NCBI GenBank assembly: GCA_051277005.1
Contig: JBNMPS010000033.1
Span: 1 to 21,044 of the forward strand
DNA length: 21,044 bases
DNA from: Dasania sp051277005
GTDB taxonomy: Bacteria; Pseudomonadota; Gammaproteobacteria; Pseudomonadales; Dasaniaceae
Reading direction: 5' to 3'
The position numbers were made by a program, and so were the translations under genes. The notes under the pieces are model-generated. The model did no database searches. It had not been told where the DNA came from and worked only from the letters and a program-made list of their open reading frames with translations. Shown one piece after another: positions 1 to 7,233 of this stretch (the stretch's first letter is position 1; each line of letters begins with the position of its first letter).

Positions 1-63
1 TGTCACTCCTTCATAAATCTGGTATCGTTCGTCTTCGGTCAGTCGGGTATATGTCTTTGGCAT
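1..63 (-). CDS. IS30-family transposase, N-terminal fragment cut by window edge
   Basis: The reverse complement reads 21 codons starting MPKTYTRLTEDERYQIYEG. This is the typical start of an IS30-family DDE transposase, just before its helix-turn-helix. The frame is open to the window edge, so the rest of the gene lies to the left. The start is an ATG on the minus strand at 61-63. Family assignment rests on recall of this N-terminal motif alone; whether the element is intact cannot be judged here. Confidence 0.7.
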   Translation of the reverse strand, partial: MPKTYTRLTEDERYQIYEGVT

Positions 64-96
64 AGTGATCTCACATTGGGTTTTAGTCGACCGTGA

Positions 97-141
97 GTGT
101 CGCCCACTGGCCGTCAATATTCAATGTGTCGCACTGGCGAC
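97..141. repeat. Short repeats upstream of the IS30 transposase, possible IS end
   Basis: GTGTCGC occurs twice (97-103 and 126-132), each followed by a CACTGG-like string. The second copy also forms an inverted repeat, GTCGC-ACTG-GCGAC (128-141). Such sequence about 35-80 bases ahead of a transposase start is where an IS terminal repeat would lie. The other end of the element is outside the window, so the exact boundary and any target duplication cannot be fixed. Confidence 0.35.
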
Positions 142-336
142 TGAAATCCGCGACGTGTAAAAAGATAACAGAGCCGCCGTGATGTTTTTAAATAGATGAT
201 TACCTGCAACGCGAAGGGTCTCTCTGTAAGCTTTGATTTTTGTGGTATTGAAATTATTCACTGCGTTCAGGTCGACAGAGAGCTTTATTAATTATCTTTT
301 TAAGATAAGCCGTAGTGAAATGAAAATCAATAAGAC
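142..336. other. Non-coding stretch between IS end and csp promoter
   Basis: No open frame with recognisable coding content was found on either strand, and no tRNA-like fold. The stretch separates the presumed IS end from the cold-shock gene promoter. Confidence 0.5.
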
Positions 337-365
337 TGGACAATTTTGCATGTTGTCTATAGAAT
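337..365 (+). promoter_or_regulatory. Predicted sigma-70 promoter of the cold-shock gene
   Basis: TGGACA (337-342) and TAGAAT (360-365) are separated by 17 bases; an overlapping TATAGA lies at 358-363. Transcription would start near 372 and give a leader of about 145 nt before the ATG at 517. A leader of that length is characteristic of cspA-type cold-shock mRNAs, where it controls stability and translation by temperature. I did not find a convincing match to the E. coli cold-box sequence. Confidence 0.5.
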
Positions 366-516
366 GATCAGCAGTTAGAAAGATGCCGTGCATTTACACT
401 CTACATTTCGCTGTTTTATTCGTAATACCTCGTCCTGAAGTTTTTAAGTTCCAGCTACATTTTTTTGCGATTCAGGCCTCTTGAAGGCCCCCTTATATAA
501 ATTTCAGGATATTATT

Positions 517-723
517 ATGTCTACTACTACCGGCACTGTTAAATGGTTTAACGAGTCTAAAGGTTTTGGTTTTATCGAACAAGAATCTGGCCCAGACGTT
601 TTTGCCCACTTTAGCGCTATTGCCAGCTCAGGGTTCAAAACGCTAGCTGAAGGCCAAAAAGTTGAGTTCACTGTGACTGACGGTCAAAAAGGTCCACAGG
701 CCGAAAATATCGTTGCCATTTAA
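517..723 (+). CDS. Cold-shock protein, CspA family
   Basis: This 68-residue single-domain cold-shock protein would bind single-stranded nucleic acid and act as an RNA chaperone in the cytoplasm. It has the family pattern: GTVKWFNESKGFGFI contains the RNP1 motif (KGFGFI), followed by DVFAHFSAI with the RNP2-type motif. The length matches CspA-family proteins, usually 65-70 residues. The ATG at 517 is preferred over an in-frame TTG at 481. The ATG has an AGGA ribosome site about 8 bases upstream and gives the normal N-terminus, while the extra 12 residues from the TTG have no counterpart in the family. The gene stands alone, with its own promoter and terminator. Which paralogue it is cannot be told from sequence alone. 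Confidence 0.95.
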   Translation: MSTTTGTVKWFNESKGFGFIEQESGPDVFAHFSAIASSGFKTLAEGQKVEFTVTDGQKGPQAENIVAI

Positions 724-738
724 TCAATAATTTTTTTT

Positions 739-772
739 AAAAGGGTAGGTCTTTATAGGCTTGCCCTTTTTT
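739..772 (+). terminator. Rho-independent terminator after the cold-shock gene
   Basis: AAAAGGG (739-745) pairs with CCCTTTT (764-770), followed by more T residues. It starts 15 bases after the csp stop codon. Confidence 0.75.
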
Positions 773-922
773 ATTTAAAGTCAAAATTTTATACCAAAAC
801 TTATCTCCACGTATGCTCATACGCACAACTCTCGGCTCGAACGGTCTTTGTTACAATCGTTATACCTGCACCATAATCTAATCATAGCGATCTAGGTTAT
901 TGACATCATTTTTAGGATTATT

Positions 923-1576
923 ATGGCTACACCTATTGCCGAGTCTCAAGAGTTACCTCCCACTATACTGTCCTACGTTAAAGATCTGCCTAACTTATGC
1001 TCGCTTGTGGGATTGGCCTGCACCATTTTAGCCATTTACTTCAGTATTTTGGGTGTTTATTACGCCGCCATGATAGGCATGATCTGGGCCGTTGCTTTTG
1101 ACTGGGCAGATGGCCTTATCGCACGAAAAATGAAGGGTCGAACAGGCGATGATAGTGCGTTTGGTGGTCAACTTGATGTATTGATCGACATTGTAAGCTA
1201 TGGAGTCGCGCCGGCTATTCTGCTGCTGAGTTACGGTAAATTTGAACCTGTCTTTTTAGTAGGCGCTTTTATTATGCTCGCTGCCAGTGGAATACGGTTG
1301 AGTTATTTCAGTACCTTTGGCCTTTCGGGCGGTTCGAAATACACCGGTTTAGCGCTCGACAACAACAGCCTTATTCTCGTTTTTATATTCCTGTTTGAAA
1401 GTGCGTTCAGTGAGGGGGCTTTTATTGTCATTCTTTCTATTAGCTGTTTAACGCTTGCCGGTTTGAATGTCTCACAAATTAAAACGCCAAAGCTTTCTGG
1501 CAAGTTAATCAATGTTTATATTCTTGCTGCTTATACTCTGCTGATTACCGCTATTTATAGCTGGAAACTTTTATAA
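923..1576 (+). CDS. CDP-alcohol phosphatidyltransferase family membrane protein
   Basis: This 217-residue integral membrane enzyme belongs to the family that joins an alcohol and a CDP-activated lipid (or the reverse) to make phospholipid head groups. The signature is clear: DGLIAR at about residues 55-60, then 12 residues, then G-x3-D-x3-D (GGQLDVLID), then VSYGVAP, which resembles phosphatidylserine synthases. The classical spacing between AR and G is 8 residues. The 12 seen here is, from memory, also the spacing of bacterial phosphatidylcholine synthase (Pcs), so the substrate is uncertain. Several hydrophobic helices follow. AGGA lies 5 bases before the ATG. A cytidylyltransferase gene starts 60 bases downstream on the same strand, suggesting a shared pathway. 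The overall class is secure; the alcohol used is not known. Confidence 0.85.
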   Translation: MATPIAESQELPPTILSYVKDLPNLCSLVGLACTILAIYFSILGVYYAAMIGMIWAVAFDWADGLIARKMKGRTGDDSAFGGQLDVLIDIVSYGVAPAILLLSYGKFEPVFLVGAFIMLAASGIRLSYFSTFGLSGGSKYTGLALDNNSLILVFIFLFESAFSEGAFIVILSISCLTLAGLNVSQIKTPKLSGKLINVYILAAYTLLITAIYSWKLL

Positions 1577-1636
1577 CAAGTAACAATATACGCGGTAAAT
1601 CCCAACAAAATTATTTTTATTAAGGAGTGAAGCACA

Positions 1637-2080
1637 ATGATTGTATATACCGTAGGCACATTTGATTTATTGCATGTAGGCCACCTCGCTTTACTCGAAT
1701 ACTGTAAAACATTAGGCAGTGTTGTAGCCGTTGGAGTTGCTTCCGATAGCGTGGTTAATTCTTACAAGCCCAACGTACCGGTTATCCCGCTTGATCAACG
1801 AGTAGAAATGCTTAACTCTTTAAGTTGCGTTGATATTGTAAGGCCCTACCATAAACTTGAATATGTGACGGGATGCAAAGAGCTGAATGCCGATATATTT
1901 GTCGTTGGTGAAGATTGGGGCCGCCAGCCTCATAATATTGCGGTTGAGGCTTATTTAAAATCTGAAGGAAAACAGATTGTTCAGGTTCGTTATAACCCTC
2001 GCACCTCATCTACCAAAATAAAACAAGCCGTCATAGCGCAGCCTTATAACAGTGCTTATATAGAAAAGGCTGCGGGATAA
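1637..2080 (+). CDS. TagD-like cytidylyltransferase (glycerol-3-phosphate type)
   Basis: This 147-residue soluble nucleotidyltransferase most likely transfers CMP from CTP to a phosphorylated alcohol, giving a CDP-alcohol. It opens with TVGTFDLLHVGHLALLEY, which carries the HxGH catalytic motif. It ends with RTSSTKIK, equivalent to the ISTTKIK nucleotide-binding motif of TagD. VVGEDWG corresponds to the DDW region of TagD. Length is close to TagD (about 130 residues). A strong TAAGGAG ribosome site is centred about 12 bases before the ATG. It follows the CDP-alcohol phosphatidyltransferase gene and probably shares its transcript. Glycerol-3-phosphate is the best-guess substrate; ethanolamine or choline phosphate, or another polyol phosphate, remain possible. 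No teichoic-acid genes are nearby, so a role in membrane lipid synthesis is more likely. Confidence 0.85.
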   Translation: MIVYTVGTFDLLHVGHLALLEYCKTLGSVVAVGVASDSVVNSYKPNVPVIPLDQRVEMLNSLSCVDIVRPYHKLEYVTGCKELNADIFVVGEDWGRQPHNIAVEAYLKSEGKQIVQVRYNPRTSSTKIKQAVIAQPYNSAYIEKAAG

Positions 2081-2188
2081 GTATAAAAGTCGTGGCCAGT
2101 GTATAAACAGGCTGGAGGATTTGATTTGTTTTTGATATGGGCTCATGTAAATTAAGTGTGAATGACGGCGGTTAACTTTATTAACAAT

Positions 2189-2228
2189 AAAAAAGGTGCA
2201 GTGTTATAAATAACACAGCACCTTTTTT
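2189..2228. terminator. Bidirectional terminator between cytidylyltransferase and DAHP synthase genes
   Basis: AAAAAAGGTGC (2189-2199) pairs with GCACCTTTTTT (2218-2228). The inner stem is GTGTTA (2201-2206) with TAACAC (2211-2216), an A-A mismatch between the two stems and a 4-base loop. A/T tracts on both sides let it work for both convergent transcripts. It lies 109 bases after the plus-strand gene and 16 bases after the minus-strand gene. Confidence 0.85.
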
Positions 2229-2243
2229 TTGAGGAAAAAATGA

Positions 2244-3293
2244 TTATCCGCGTCTAACTTTTACCGCTTTGGCTAATACATTTAGTGTGCTGACGGTTGT
2301 TTCCCAAGAGATGCAGGCATCGGTAATACTTTTCCCGTAAACCTCAGGCGTTTTTTGATTGCCTTCTATAAGGTTGCTCTCAAGCATAATGCCGCTAATA
2401 GTTTTATTGCCGGCGCTAATTTGCTCGGCTAAATCTTGGGCCACTATCGGTTGGCGGGTATAGTCTTTATTGCTGTTACCATGACTGCAATCAACCATGA
2501 GGTAAGGTGATAAGCCCTTTGTCTCAACCGTGTCAGTGACTTCTTTGATGGCTTCGGCGCTGTAATTAGGACCTTTGGTCGAACCCCGTAAAATAATGTG
2601 GCAATTTTTATTGCCCCGGGTTTCTACAATCGCTGAAATGCCCTGCTTGGTGACAGATAGAAAGTGGTGAGGGTTGGACGCGGCCCCAATCGCATCGATA
2701 GCAATTTGCAAATTGCCGTCGGTGCCGTTTTTAAAACCTACAGGCATGGATAAACCAGAGGCTAGTTCACGATGAATTTGGCTTTCCGTGGTACGGGCGC
2801 CGATGGCGCCCCAAGAAACCAGATCAGCAAAAAACTGTGGCGAAATGGTATCTAAAAATTCACAGCCCGTGGGTATGCCCATGTCGGCAATATTGATTAA
2901 CAGTTGGCGGGCAATTTTAAGACCGTGATTAATGTTAAAGCTACCATCAATCTCTGGGTCGTTTATTAAACCTTTCCAGCCCACCGTCGTACGAGGTTTT
3001 TCAAAGTAGGTGCGCATCACAATAATGAGTTCATCTTGATACTGGCTCATAACGGCTTTGAGATGCTGGGCGTATTCGATGGCCGCTTCTGGGTCGTGTA
3101 TAGAGCAGGGGCCAACCACAACGACTAATCGATCATCTTGGCCAGAAAAGACATTGGCTATTGTTTTTCTGACGTCGTAGATAGCGCCTGCAGCGCTATC
3201 ATTGAGGGGTAATTCTTCAATTAAAATGGCCGGTGAAATTAACGGGCGTAACTCGGCGATGTGTACATCGTCTGTATTGTGTCTATTGTTCAT
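2244..3293 (-). CDS. 3-deoxy-7-phosphoheptulonate (DAHP) synthase, class I
   Basis: This 349-residue enzyme condenses phosphoenolpyruvate and erythrose 4-phosphate to DAHP, the first step of the shikimate pathway to aromatic amino acids. Length and sequence match the E. coli AroF/AroG/AroH group. Visible motifs are GPCSIHDP with the metal-binding Cys, EKPRTTVGWKGLINDP, the GARTTESQ region, KNGTDG, DCSHGNSNKDY with the metal-binding His, ESNLIEGNQ with the metal-binding Glu, and SITDACISWE with the metal-binding Asp. It ends in a typical VRRG tail. The gene stands alone with a terminator just beyond its stop. DCSHGNSNKDY and ACISWE look like AroF, while other segments look like AroG or AroH, so I do not assign the feedback inhibitor (Tyr, Phe or Trp) or a symbol. 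Confidence 0.95.
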   Translation of the reverse strand: MNNRHNTDDVHIAELRPLISPAILIEELPLNDSAAGAIYDVRKTIANVFSGQDDRLVVVVGPCSIHDPEAAIEYAQHLKAVMSQYQDELIIVMRTYFEKPRTTVGWKGLINDPEIDGSFNINHGLKIARQLLINIADMGIPTGCEFLDTISPQFFADLVSWGAIGARTTESQIHRELASGLSMPVGFKNGTDGNLQIAIDAIGAASNPHHFLSVTKQGISAIVETRGNKNCHIILRGSTKGPNYSAEAIKEVTDTVETKGLSPYLMVDCSHGNSNKDYTRQPIVAQDLAEQISAGNKTISGIMLESNLIEGNQKTPEVYGKSITDACISWETTVSTLNVLAKAVKVRRG

Positions 3294-3330
3294 GGCTATA
3301 TCTTTGGCTTAAAAAGAAAAGTATACCTTA

Positions 3331-3346
3331 GGGTTTAGTGAAACCC
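3331..3346 (-). promoter_or_regulatory. Hairpin in the leader of the DAHP synthase gene
   Basis: GGGTTT (3331-3336) and AAACCC (3341-3346) form a perfect 6-bp stem with a 4-base loop, 38-53 bases upstream of the start codon. A T-rich stretch (3306-3320, read on the minus strand) lies between it and the gene. It could be an attenuator or just a leader hairpin. I found no clear leader peptide rich in aromatic residues, so attenuation is speculative. Confidence 0.3.
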
Positions 3347-3508
3347 CAAGCTCGCAGGGCTTGACCGCGAATTAATGTAGGATTTTATGGTTTTTTGAGC
3401 CGTGTAATCAGGGTGGTAGTTATTATTGAGAATAAGTCAGCTGGTGGTGGTGTGCGTGACAGAGATGTTTATGGCGTTGATGCCCCCCTATATCAATGCT
3501 TATATTAC

Positions 3509-3540
3509 TTGTTACAATTGATATTATTAATTGTAAACAA
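3509..3540. promoter_or_regulatory. Operator-like inverted repeat between divergent DAHP synthase and kinase genes
   Basis: TTGTTACAATT (3509-3519) and AATTGTAAACAA (3529-3540) are inverted copies differing by one extra base, separated by 9 bases. The 408-base gap between these divergent genes (3294-3701) holds no other coding signal. The dyad does not fit the TyrR box pattern TGTAAA-N6-TTTACA, so the binding protein is unknown. Confidence 0.35.
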
Positions 3541-3701
3541 TGACGTAGCAATAACGGGTGATGCGATTTAACGTTATTTCTCACCTATTGAGGGCTGGGA
3601 TATTAACTTGGGTGCTGCGGTTCTGGATACTAAAATGGAAGGTTTTTTGGTCGATAGTAGGCGTGTTTCCCCTTTGATTTACCGTATTTTGTGGAGTGCA
3701 T

Positions 3702-4784
3702 ATGTGTTCAAAAAAAAGAGTGAAAGTGGCGGCTACCGATAGCCATATCAATTATGGCCCGCGATCCATTTTAAGAGAAAAATTTTTGGCTAATACCGCC
3801 TGGAGTGATTGGCAAATAGACGCGTTAAGTGCGGATGCATCCTTTCGTCGTTATTTTCGTTTAAGCCAACATGGTCAGTCGGCACTGCTGATGGATTCCC
3901 CGCCCGACACCGAAGATATCAATAGCTATGTAAAAATTGATCAATACCTTTTGTCGATTGGTTTACGTGCCCCCCAAATTCATCAGCTAGATCAAGAAAA
4001 TGGTTTTGCCATCATCGAAGATTTTGGTGCGCAAACGTATACCCAGCTGCTGGATGCAGGTAACGATGCAGAGCCCTTGTATGCCTTGGCAACTCATGCT
4101 TTAGCGCGGTTACATAACAACTTAGCGCTTAACAAAATTGATGTGCCGCGTTACGACGCTGGTTTTTATGATGACGAAGCGGCCTTGTTTGTCGATTGGT
4201 ATTGGCCTGCAAGAACGGGCGCTAAAATAAACACTAATTTACGTAGAGAGTACACCGCTATTTGGCAGCAACTTTTAGCCAAGCTATCGACAAAAAAAGA
4301 ATGTATGATTTTACGTGATTACCATGTTGATAATCTCATGTTGATTGCGGGTGAAACGGGTTTAGACAGCTGCGGTTTATTAGATTTTCAGGATGCCTTA
4401 ATCGGTTCACGGGCTTACGATTTAGTGTCTTTGTTTGAAGATGCGCGCCGCGATGTTGACCCAGTCATGGCAAAGCAATTACTCGATGAGTACCTCAAAG
4501 ATTTTAGCTCTGCCGAGGCGGCAGAATTTTATTATGACTACGCTGTTTTAGGTGCGCACAGACATATTAAGGTTGTTGGGATTTTTGTACGTTTGTGTGT
4601 GCGTGATGGCAAAGCCCACTATTTACATTATTTACCCAGAGTGCAACGTTTATTGGAACAAGCGTTAACCACGCCTGAAATGAAGCCGCTGGCAGAATGG
4701 ATGAGCCGTAATCATCCTGGCGCAGTAACCAAGACCTTAGATTTTAACGCAGAAGTTTTACACGATATGCTGTGTGGCGATTAA
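3702..4784 (+). CDS. amgK: AmgK-like phosphotransferase (cell-wall amino sugar kinase)
   Basis: This 360-residue cytoplasmic kinase has the aminoglycoside-phosphotransferase fold. The AmgK group phosphorylates N-acetylmuramate or N-acetylglucosamine at C1 during peptidoglycan recycling. Features include DASFRRYFRL near residues 45-55, MDSPPD, GLRAPQIHQLD and the IIEDFG hinge. The catalytic loop is ILRDYHVDNLML. The metal site is LLDFQDALIGSRAYDLVSL followed by EDARRDV, and the C-terminal helices resemble known AmgK proteins. The ATG at 3702 has TGGAG 5 bases upstream; an in-frame GTG at 3696 overlaps that site and is less likely. MurU, which normally follows AmgK as the partner uridylyltransferase, is not adjacent here. 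The N-terminus is about 25 residues longer than I expect for the family. The alternative is an uncharacterised COG3178 kinase. Confidence 0.8.
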   Translation: MCSKKRVKVAATDSHINYGPRSILREKFLANTAWSDWQIDALSADASFRRYFRLSQHGQSALLMDSPPDTEDINSYVKIDQYLLSIGLRAPQIHQLDQENGFAIIEDFGAQTYTQLLDAGNDAEPLYALATHALARLHNNLALNKIDVPRYDAGFYDDEAALFVDWYWPARTGAKINTNLRREYTAIWQQLLAKLSTKKECMILRDYHVDNLMLIAGETGLDSCGLLDFQDALIGSRAYDLVSLFEDARRDVDPVMAKQLLDEYLKDFSSAEAAEFYYDYAVLGAHRHIKVVGIFVRLCVRDGKAHYLHYLPRVQRLLEQALTTPEMKPLAEWMSRNHPGAVTKTLDFNAEVLHDMLCGD

Positions 4785-4804
4785 TTTAAGCGGCTTAAAT
4801 CGCC
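4776..4804. terminator. Palindrome spanning both stop codons of convergent kinase and scoB genes
   Basis: GGCGATTAATTTAAGC (4776-4791) faces GCTTAAATCGCC (4793-4804). They pair over 12 bases if a 3-4 base bulge is allowed. It contains the stop codons of both convergent genes, which end only 10 bases apart. There is no strong T run, so it may be a weak bidirectional terminator or an mRNA 3'-end stabiliser. Confidence 0.4.
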
Positions 4805-5451
4805 ATCTCAGGCACATAATCAGGTACCACCAGTGGCCCTGCCGTTTTTTCTCTAATGGTTTCAATGCTCACACCGGGTGCTCTTTCACGAAGAATAAAA
4901 TGTCCATCTTCAATATCCATTAAAGCCATATCGGTTAACACGCGTTTAATGCAGCCCTTGCCGGTAAGGGGGAGTGTGCATTGGTTTAATAGTTTTGAAT
5001 CGCCATGTTTGGACGCGTGGGTCATGGTAACGATAATGTTGTCGGCCCCAGCAACTAAATCCATCGCGCCGCCCATGCCTTTAATTAATTTCCCCGGAAT
5101 CATGTAAGAGGCGATATTGCCTTGGCAGTCGACTTCAAAGGCACCGAGTACGGTGAGGTCAACATGACCGCCCCGGATCATGGCGAAAGAGTCGGCTGAG
5201 TTAAACAATGATGCGCCCGGCACCATGGTAACGGTTTGTTTGCCGGCATTAATTAAATCGGCGTCTACATCCTCATCTAAGGGGAATGGCCCCATCCCTA
5301 AAATGCCATTTTCGGATTGCAGCATGACATTCATACCTTTGGGAACAAAATTGGCGGCCAGCGTTGGTATACCAATGCCTAGATTAACGTAATAGCCATC
5401 TTCAAATTCTTGCGCGACACGTTGCGCTAATTGATCACGAGTTAAAGCCAT
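4795..5451 (-). CDS. scoB: 3-oxoacid (succinyl-CoA:acetoacetate) CoA-transferase subunit B
   Basis: This 218-residue beta subunit forms the active site with subunit A and moves CoA from succinyl-CoA (or a similar donor) to acetoacetate or another 3-oxoacid. The catalytic glutamate sits in SENGILGMGP (around residue 47). The family hallmarks NLGIGIPTLAANFVP, GGHVDLTVLGAFEVD, NIASYMIPGKLIKGMGGAMD and MTHASKHG are all visible. Length equals the usual 210-220 residues. It follows scoA with a 26-base gap in one operon. The ATG fits the family start. Donor and acceptor preference cannot be read from sequence; the SCOT and AtoAD types are close relatives. Confidence 0.93.
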   Translation of the reverse strand: MALTRDQLAQRVAQEFEDGYYVNLGIGIPTLAANFVPKGMNVMLQSENGILGMGPFPLDEDVDADLINAGKQTVTMVPGASLFNSADSFAMIRGGHVDLTVLGAFEVDCQGNIASYMIPGKLIKGMGGAMDLVAGADNIIVTMTHASKHGDSKLLNQCTLPLTGKGCIKRVLTDMALMDIEDGHFILRERAPGVSIETIREKTAGPLVVPDYVPEMAI

Positions 5452-5477
5452 GCTGTGCTCCCCTTTAAATGTAAGCC

Positions 5478-6179
5478 TTAAGCGCTACGAACAGTGCGTT
5501 GTTCTATGGGTTTTTCGAATGTGCCCTGTATTAGGCGGTCAACATAAATACCGGGTAAGTGAATCTCGTCAGGGTCCAGTTCGCCAATGTCCACAATGTA
5601 TTCCACTTCGACGACGGCGATTTTACCCGCAGTAACCGCCATGGGGTTAAAGTTACGTGCTGCTTTGCGAAACACTAAGTTACCGTAGCGGTCGGCCTTC
5701 CAAGCTTTGGCGATAGAGAAGTCACCAACGATGGCTTCTTCTAAAATATAGTGGCGGCCGTTAAACGTTTTCTCTTCTTTACCTTCGCCGACCAATGTGC
5801 CGTAACCCGTTGCCGTATAAAAAGCGGGTATGCCAGCGCCCCCTGCGCGCATTTTTTCGGCTAGTGTGCCCTGCGGCGTTAGCTCTACTGCTAACTCACC
5901 ACTCATCATTTGCGCTTCAAAAATCTCGTTTTCACCAACATAAGAGGCAATCATTTTTCTGATTTGTTTATCAAACAGCAACACACCAAGCCCCTTGTTG
6001 GTAGTGCCACAATTGTTTGACGCAATGGTTAGGCCTGTTGTGCCCTTACGTTTAATCTCGTTGATAAGGTTTTCAGGTACACCGCATAAGCCAAAGCCGC
6101 CGACAACAACCGTCATGCCGTCTTCTAGGCCTGCCATCGCTTCTTCGTAGCTGGCTACTACTTTGTCGAATCCAGCCAT
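5478..6179 (-). CDS. scoA: 3-oxoacid (succinyl-CoA:acetoacetate) CoA-transferase subunit A
   Basis: This 233-residue alpha subunit is the partner of the downstream scoB product. The CoA-binding glycine-rich stretch VVGGFGLCGVPENLI lies at residues 26-40. SNNCGTTNKGLG, MMSGELAVELTPQGTLAE, the paired KAWKADRYGNLVFRK and ARNFNPM, and the C-terminal HLPGIYVDRLIQG are typical of SCOT subunit A. GGAG just upstream supports the ATG at 6177-6179. It is the first gene of a two-gene operon, divergent from a LysR regulator 123 bases away that probably controls it. With HMG-CoA lyase nearby, the operon fits use of acetoacetate from leucine breakdown or ketone-body-like compounds. Confidence 0.93.
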   Translation of the reverse strand: MAGFDKVVASYEEAMAGLEDGMTVVVGGFGLCGVPENLINEIKRKGTTGLTIASNNCGTTNKGLGVLLFDKQIRKMIASYVGENEIFEAQMMSGELAVELTPQGTLAEKMRAGGAGIPAFYTATGYGTLVGEGKEEKTFNGRHYILEEAIVGDFSIAKAWKADRYGNLVFRKAARNFNPMAVTAGKIAVVEVEYIVDIGELDPDEIHLPGIYVDRLIQGTFEKPIEQRTVRSA

Positions 6180-6256
6180 TATGTTACTCCTTAACCTTGT
6201 CGTGAGAGGTGATGTATTAATTACCCTTATTTATTGCTTAGCTTGTGGTAGAACAC

Positions 6257-6293
6257 TATATTTATCAAATATAAAGAATTAACTAATTGATAA
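6257..6293. promoter_or_regulatory. LysR-type operator between scoA and the LysR gene
   Basis: The divergent 123-base gap holds a perfect dyad TATATTT-ATC-AAATATA (6257-6273), which fits the T-N11-A rule for LysR-type binding sites. A second, partly overlapping inverted repeat pairs TTATCAA (6262-6268) with TTGATAA (6287-6293). The tandem layout resembles the recognition and activation sites of divergently transcribed LysR systems. Binding by the neighbouring regulator is inference. Confidence 0.5.
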
Positions 6294-6302
6294 GTTTTTT
6301 AA

Positions 6303-7205
6303 ATGAATGATTTTATCCCTAAGGGCATTACCATAAAGCAGTTAAAAGCCTTTGCTGCCATCACTCAAACCCGCAGTTTTGCAGAGGCCTGTGAGCTTTT
6401 ACATTTGTCTCAGCCTGCGTTGAGCATAGCGATTAAAAACTTAGAGCAGGGCTTAGGAGGACGGTTATTGGAACGTTCTACGCGTACCGTGACGCTAACC
6501 CCAGAGGGAGAAGCGTTTCATGGTGTGGTAACGCGTTTATTGGGTGATTGGGATCAAGCCTTAGGCGAGGTACACAATCTTTTTACCATGAAACAGGGCC
6601 GATTAAGCATGGCGGCGATGCCATCCTATGCCAGTAGTTTGTTACCCCTAGCGTTAAAACAGTACCGGCAGTGTTACCCTGATATTAATATTGCGGTTGA
6701 CGATGTGATTGCAGAATCCGTTGTGGATTTGGTACGAAGCGGTCGAGTGGAGTTGGGGGTAACCTTTGAGCCTGGAGAGGCTGAAGATTTACATTTTGAA
6801 CCTTTGTTTACTGATAAGTTTGTTGCTGTGCTGCCTAAAAACCACGATTTACTCAGGCAAAATCAAATCAAATGGCAGGCTTTACAGCGCTATGATTTTA
6901 TTGCTTTGCAGAAGCCCTCCAGCATCCGGATGTTAATTGATCAGTCTTTAGAGAAGAGTGGCGTTGGCACCGTGCCCCCCGCCTTTGAGGCACATCAGCT
7001 AGCCAGTATAGGCCGTATGGTTGTGTCCGGTTTAGGGGTAAGTGTGGTACCCGCGCTTACAGAAAAGCATATGTTAGAAATGGGGGCGGAGTGCCGGCCG
7101 ATGATAGCACCGGCGATTACTCGAAATGTAGGGGTTATAAGCCGGCACCGTCACCCATTGTCAGTCGCAGCGCAGGCGATGATAGCCGTTTTAAAACAGC
7201 AATAA
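6303..7205 (+). CDS. LysR-family transcriptional regulator
   Basis: This 300-residue regulator has the standard LysR layout. A winged helix-turn-helix occupies about residues 1-65 (TIKQLKAFAAITQTRSFAEA, then LHLSQPALSIAIKNLEQGLG and LLERSTRTVTLTPEG). A periplasmic-binding-like effector domain follows to the C-terminus, including LFTDKFVAVLPKNHDL and the late SGLGVSVVPAL. It is divergent from scoAB and convergent with HMG-CoA lyase, so it probably controls acetoacetate or HMG-CoA metabolism. The effector is unknown. The ATG at 6303 has only a weak upstream ribosome site, but no better start gives a complete helix-turn-helix. Confidence 0.92.
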   Translation: MNDFIPKGITIKQLKAFAAITQTRSFAEACELLHLSQPALSIAIKNLEQGLGGRLLERSTRTVTLTPEGEAFHGVVTRLLGDWDQALGEVHNLFTMKQGRLSMAAMPSYASSLLPLALKQYRQCYPDINIAVDDVIAESVVDLVRSGRVELGVTFEPGEAEDLHFEPLFTDKFVAVLPKNHDLLRQNQIKWQALQRYDFIALQKPSSIRMLIDQSLEKSGVGTVPPAFEAHQLASIGRMVVSGLGVSVVPALTEKHMLEMGAECRPMIAPAITRNVGVISRHRHPLSVAAQAMIAVLKQQ

Positions 7206-7233
7206 CCCGATATTAGATAGACGATGGGGGTGT

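Noticed and set aside
97..141. CRISPR-like repeat
   Set aside because: Only two imperfect short copies, with no regular spacers; better explained as an IS end.
481..516. In-frame TTG as upstream start of the cold-shock gene
   Set aside because: It adds 12 residues foreign to the family; the ATG at 517 has a well-placed ribosome site.
3509..3540. TyrR box for the DAHP synthase gene
   Set aside because: The half-site TGTAAA is present but the required N6-TTTACA partner is not.
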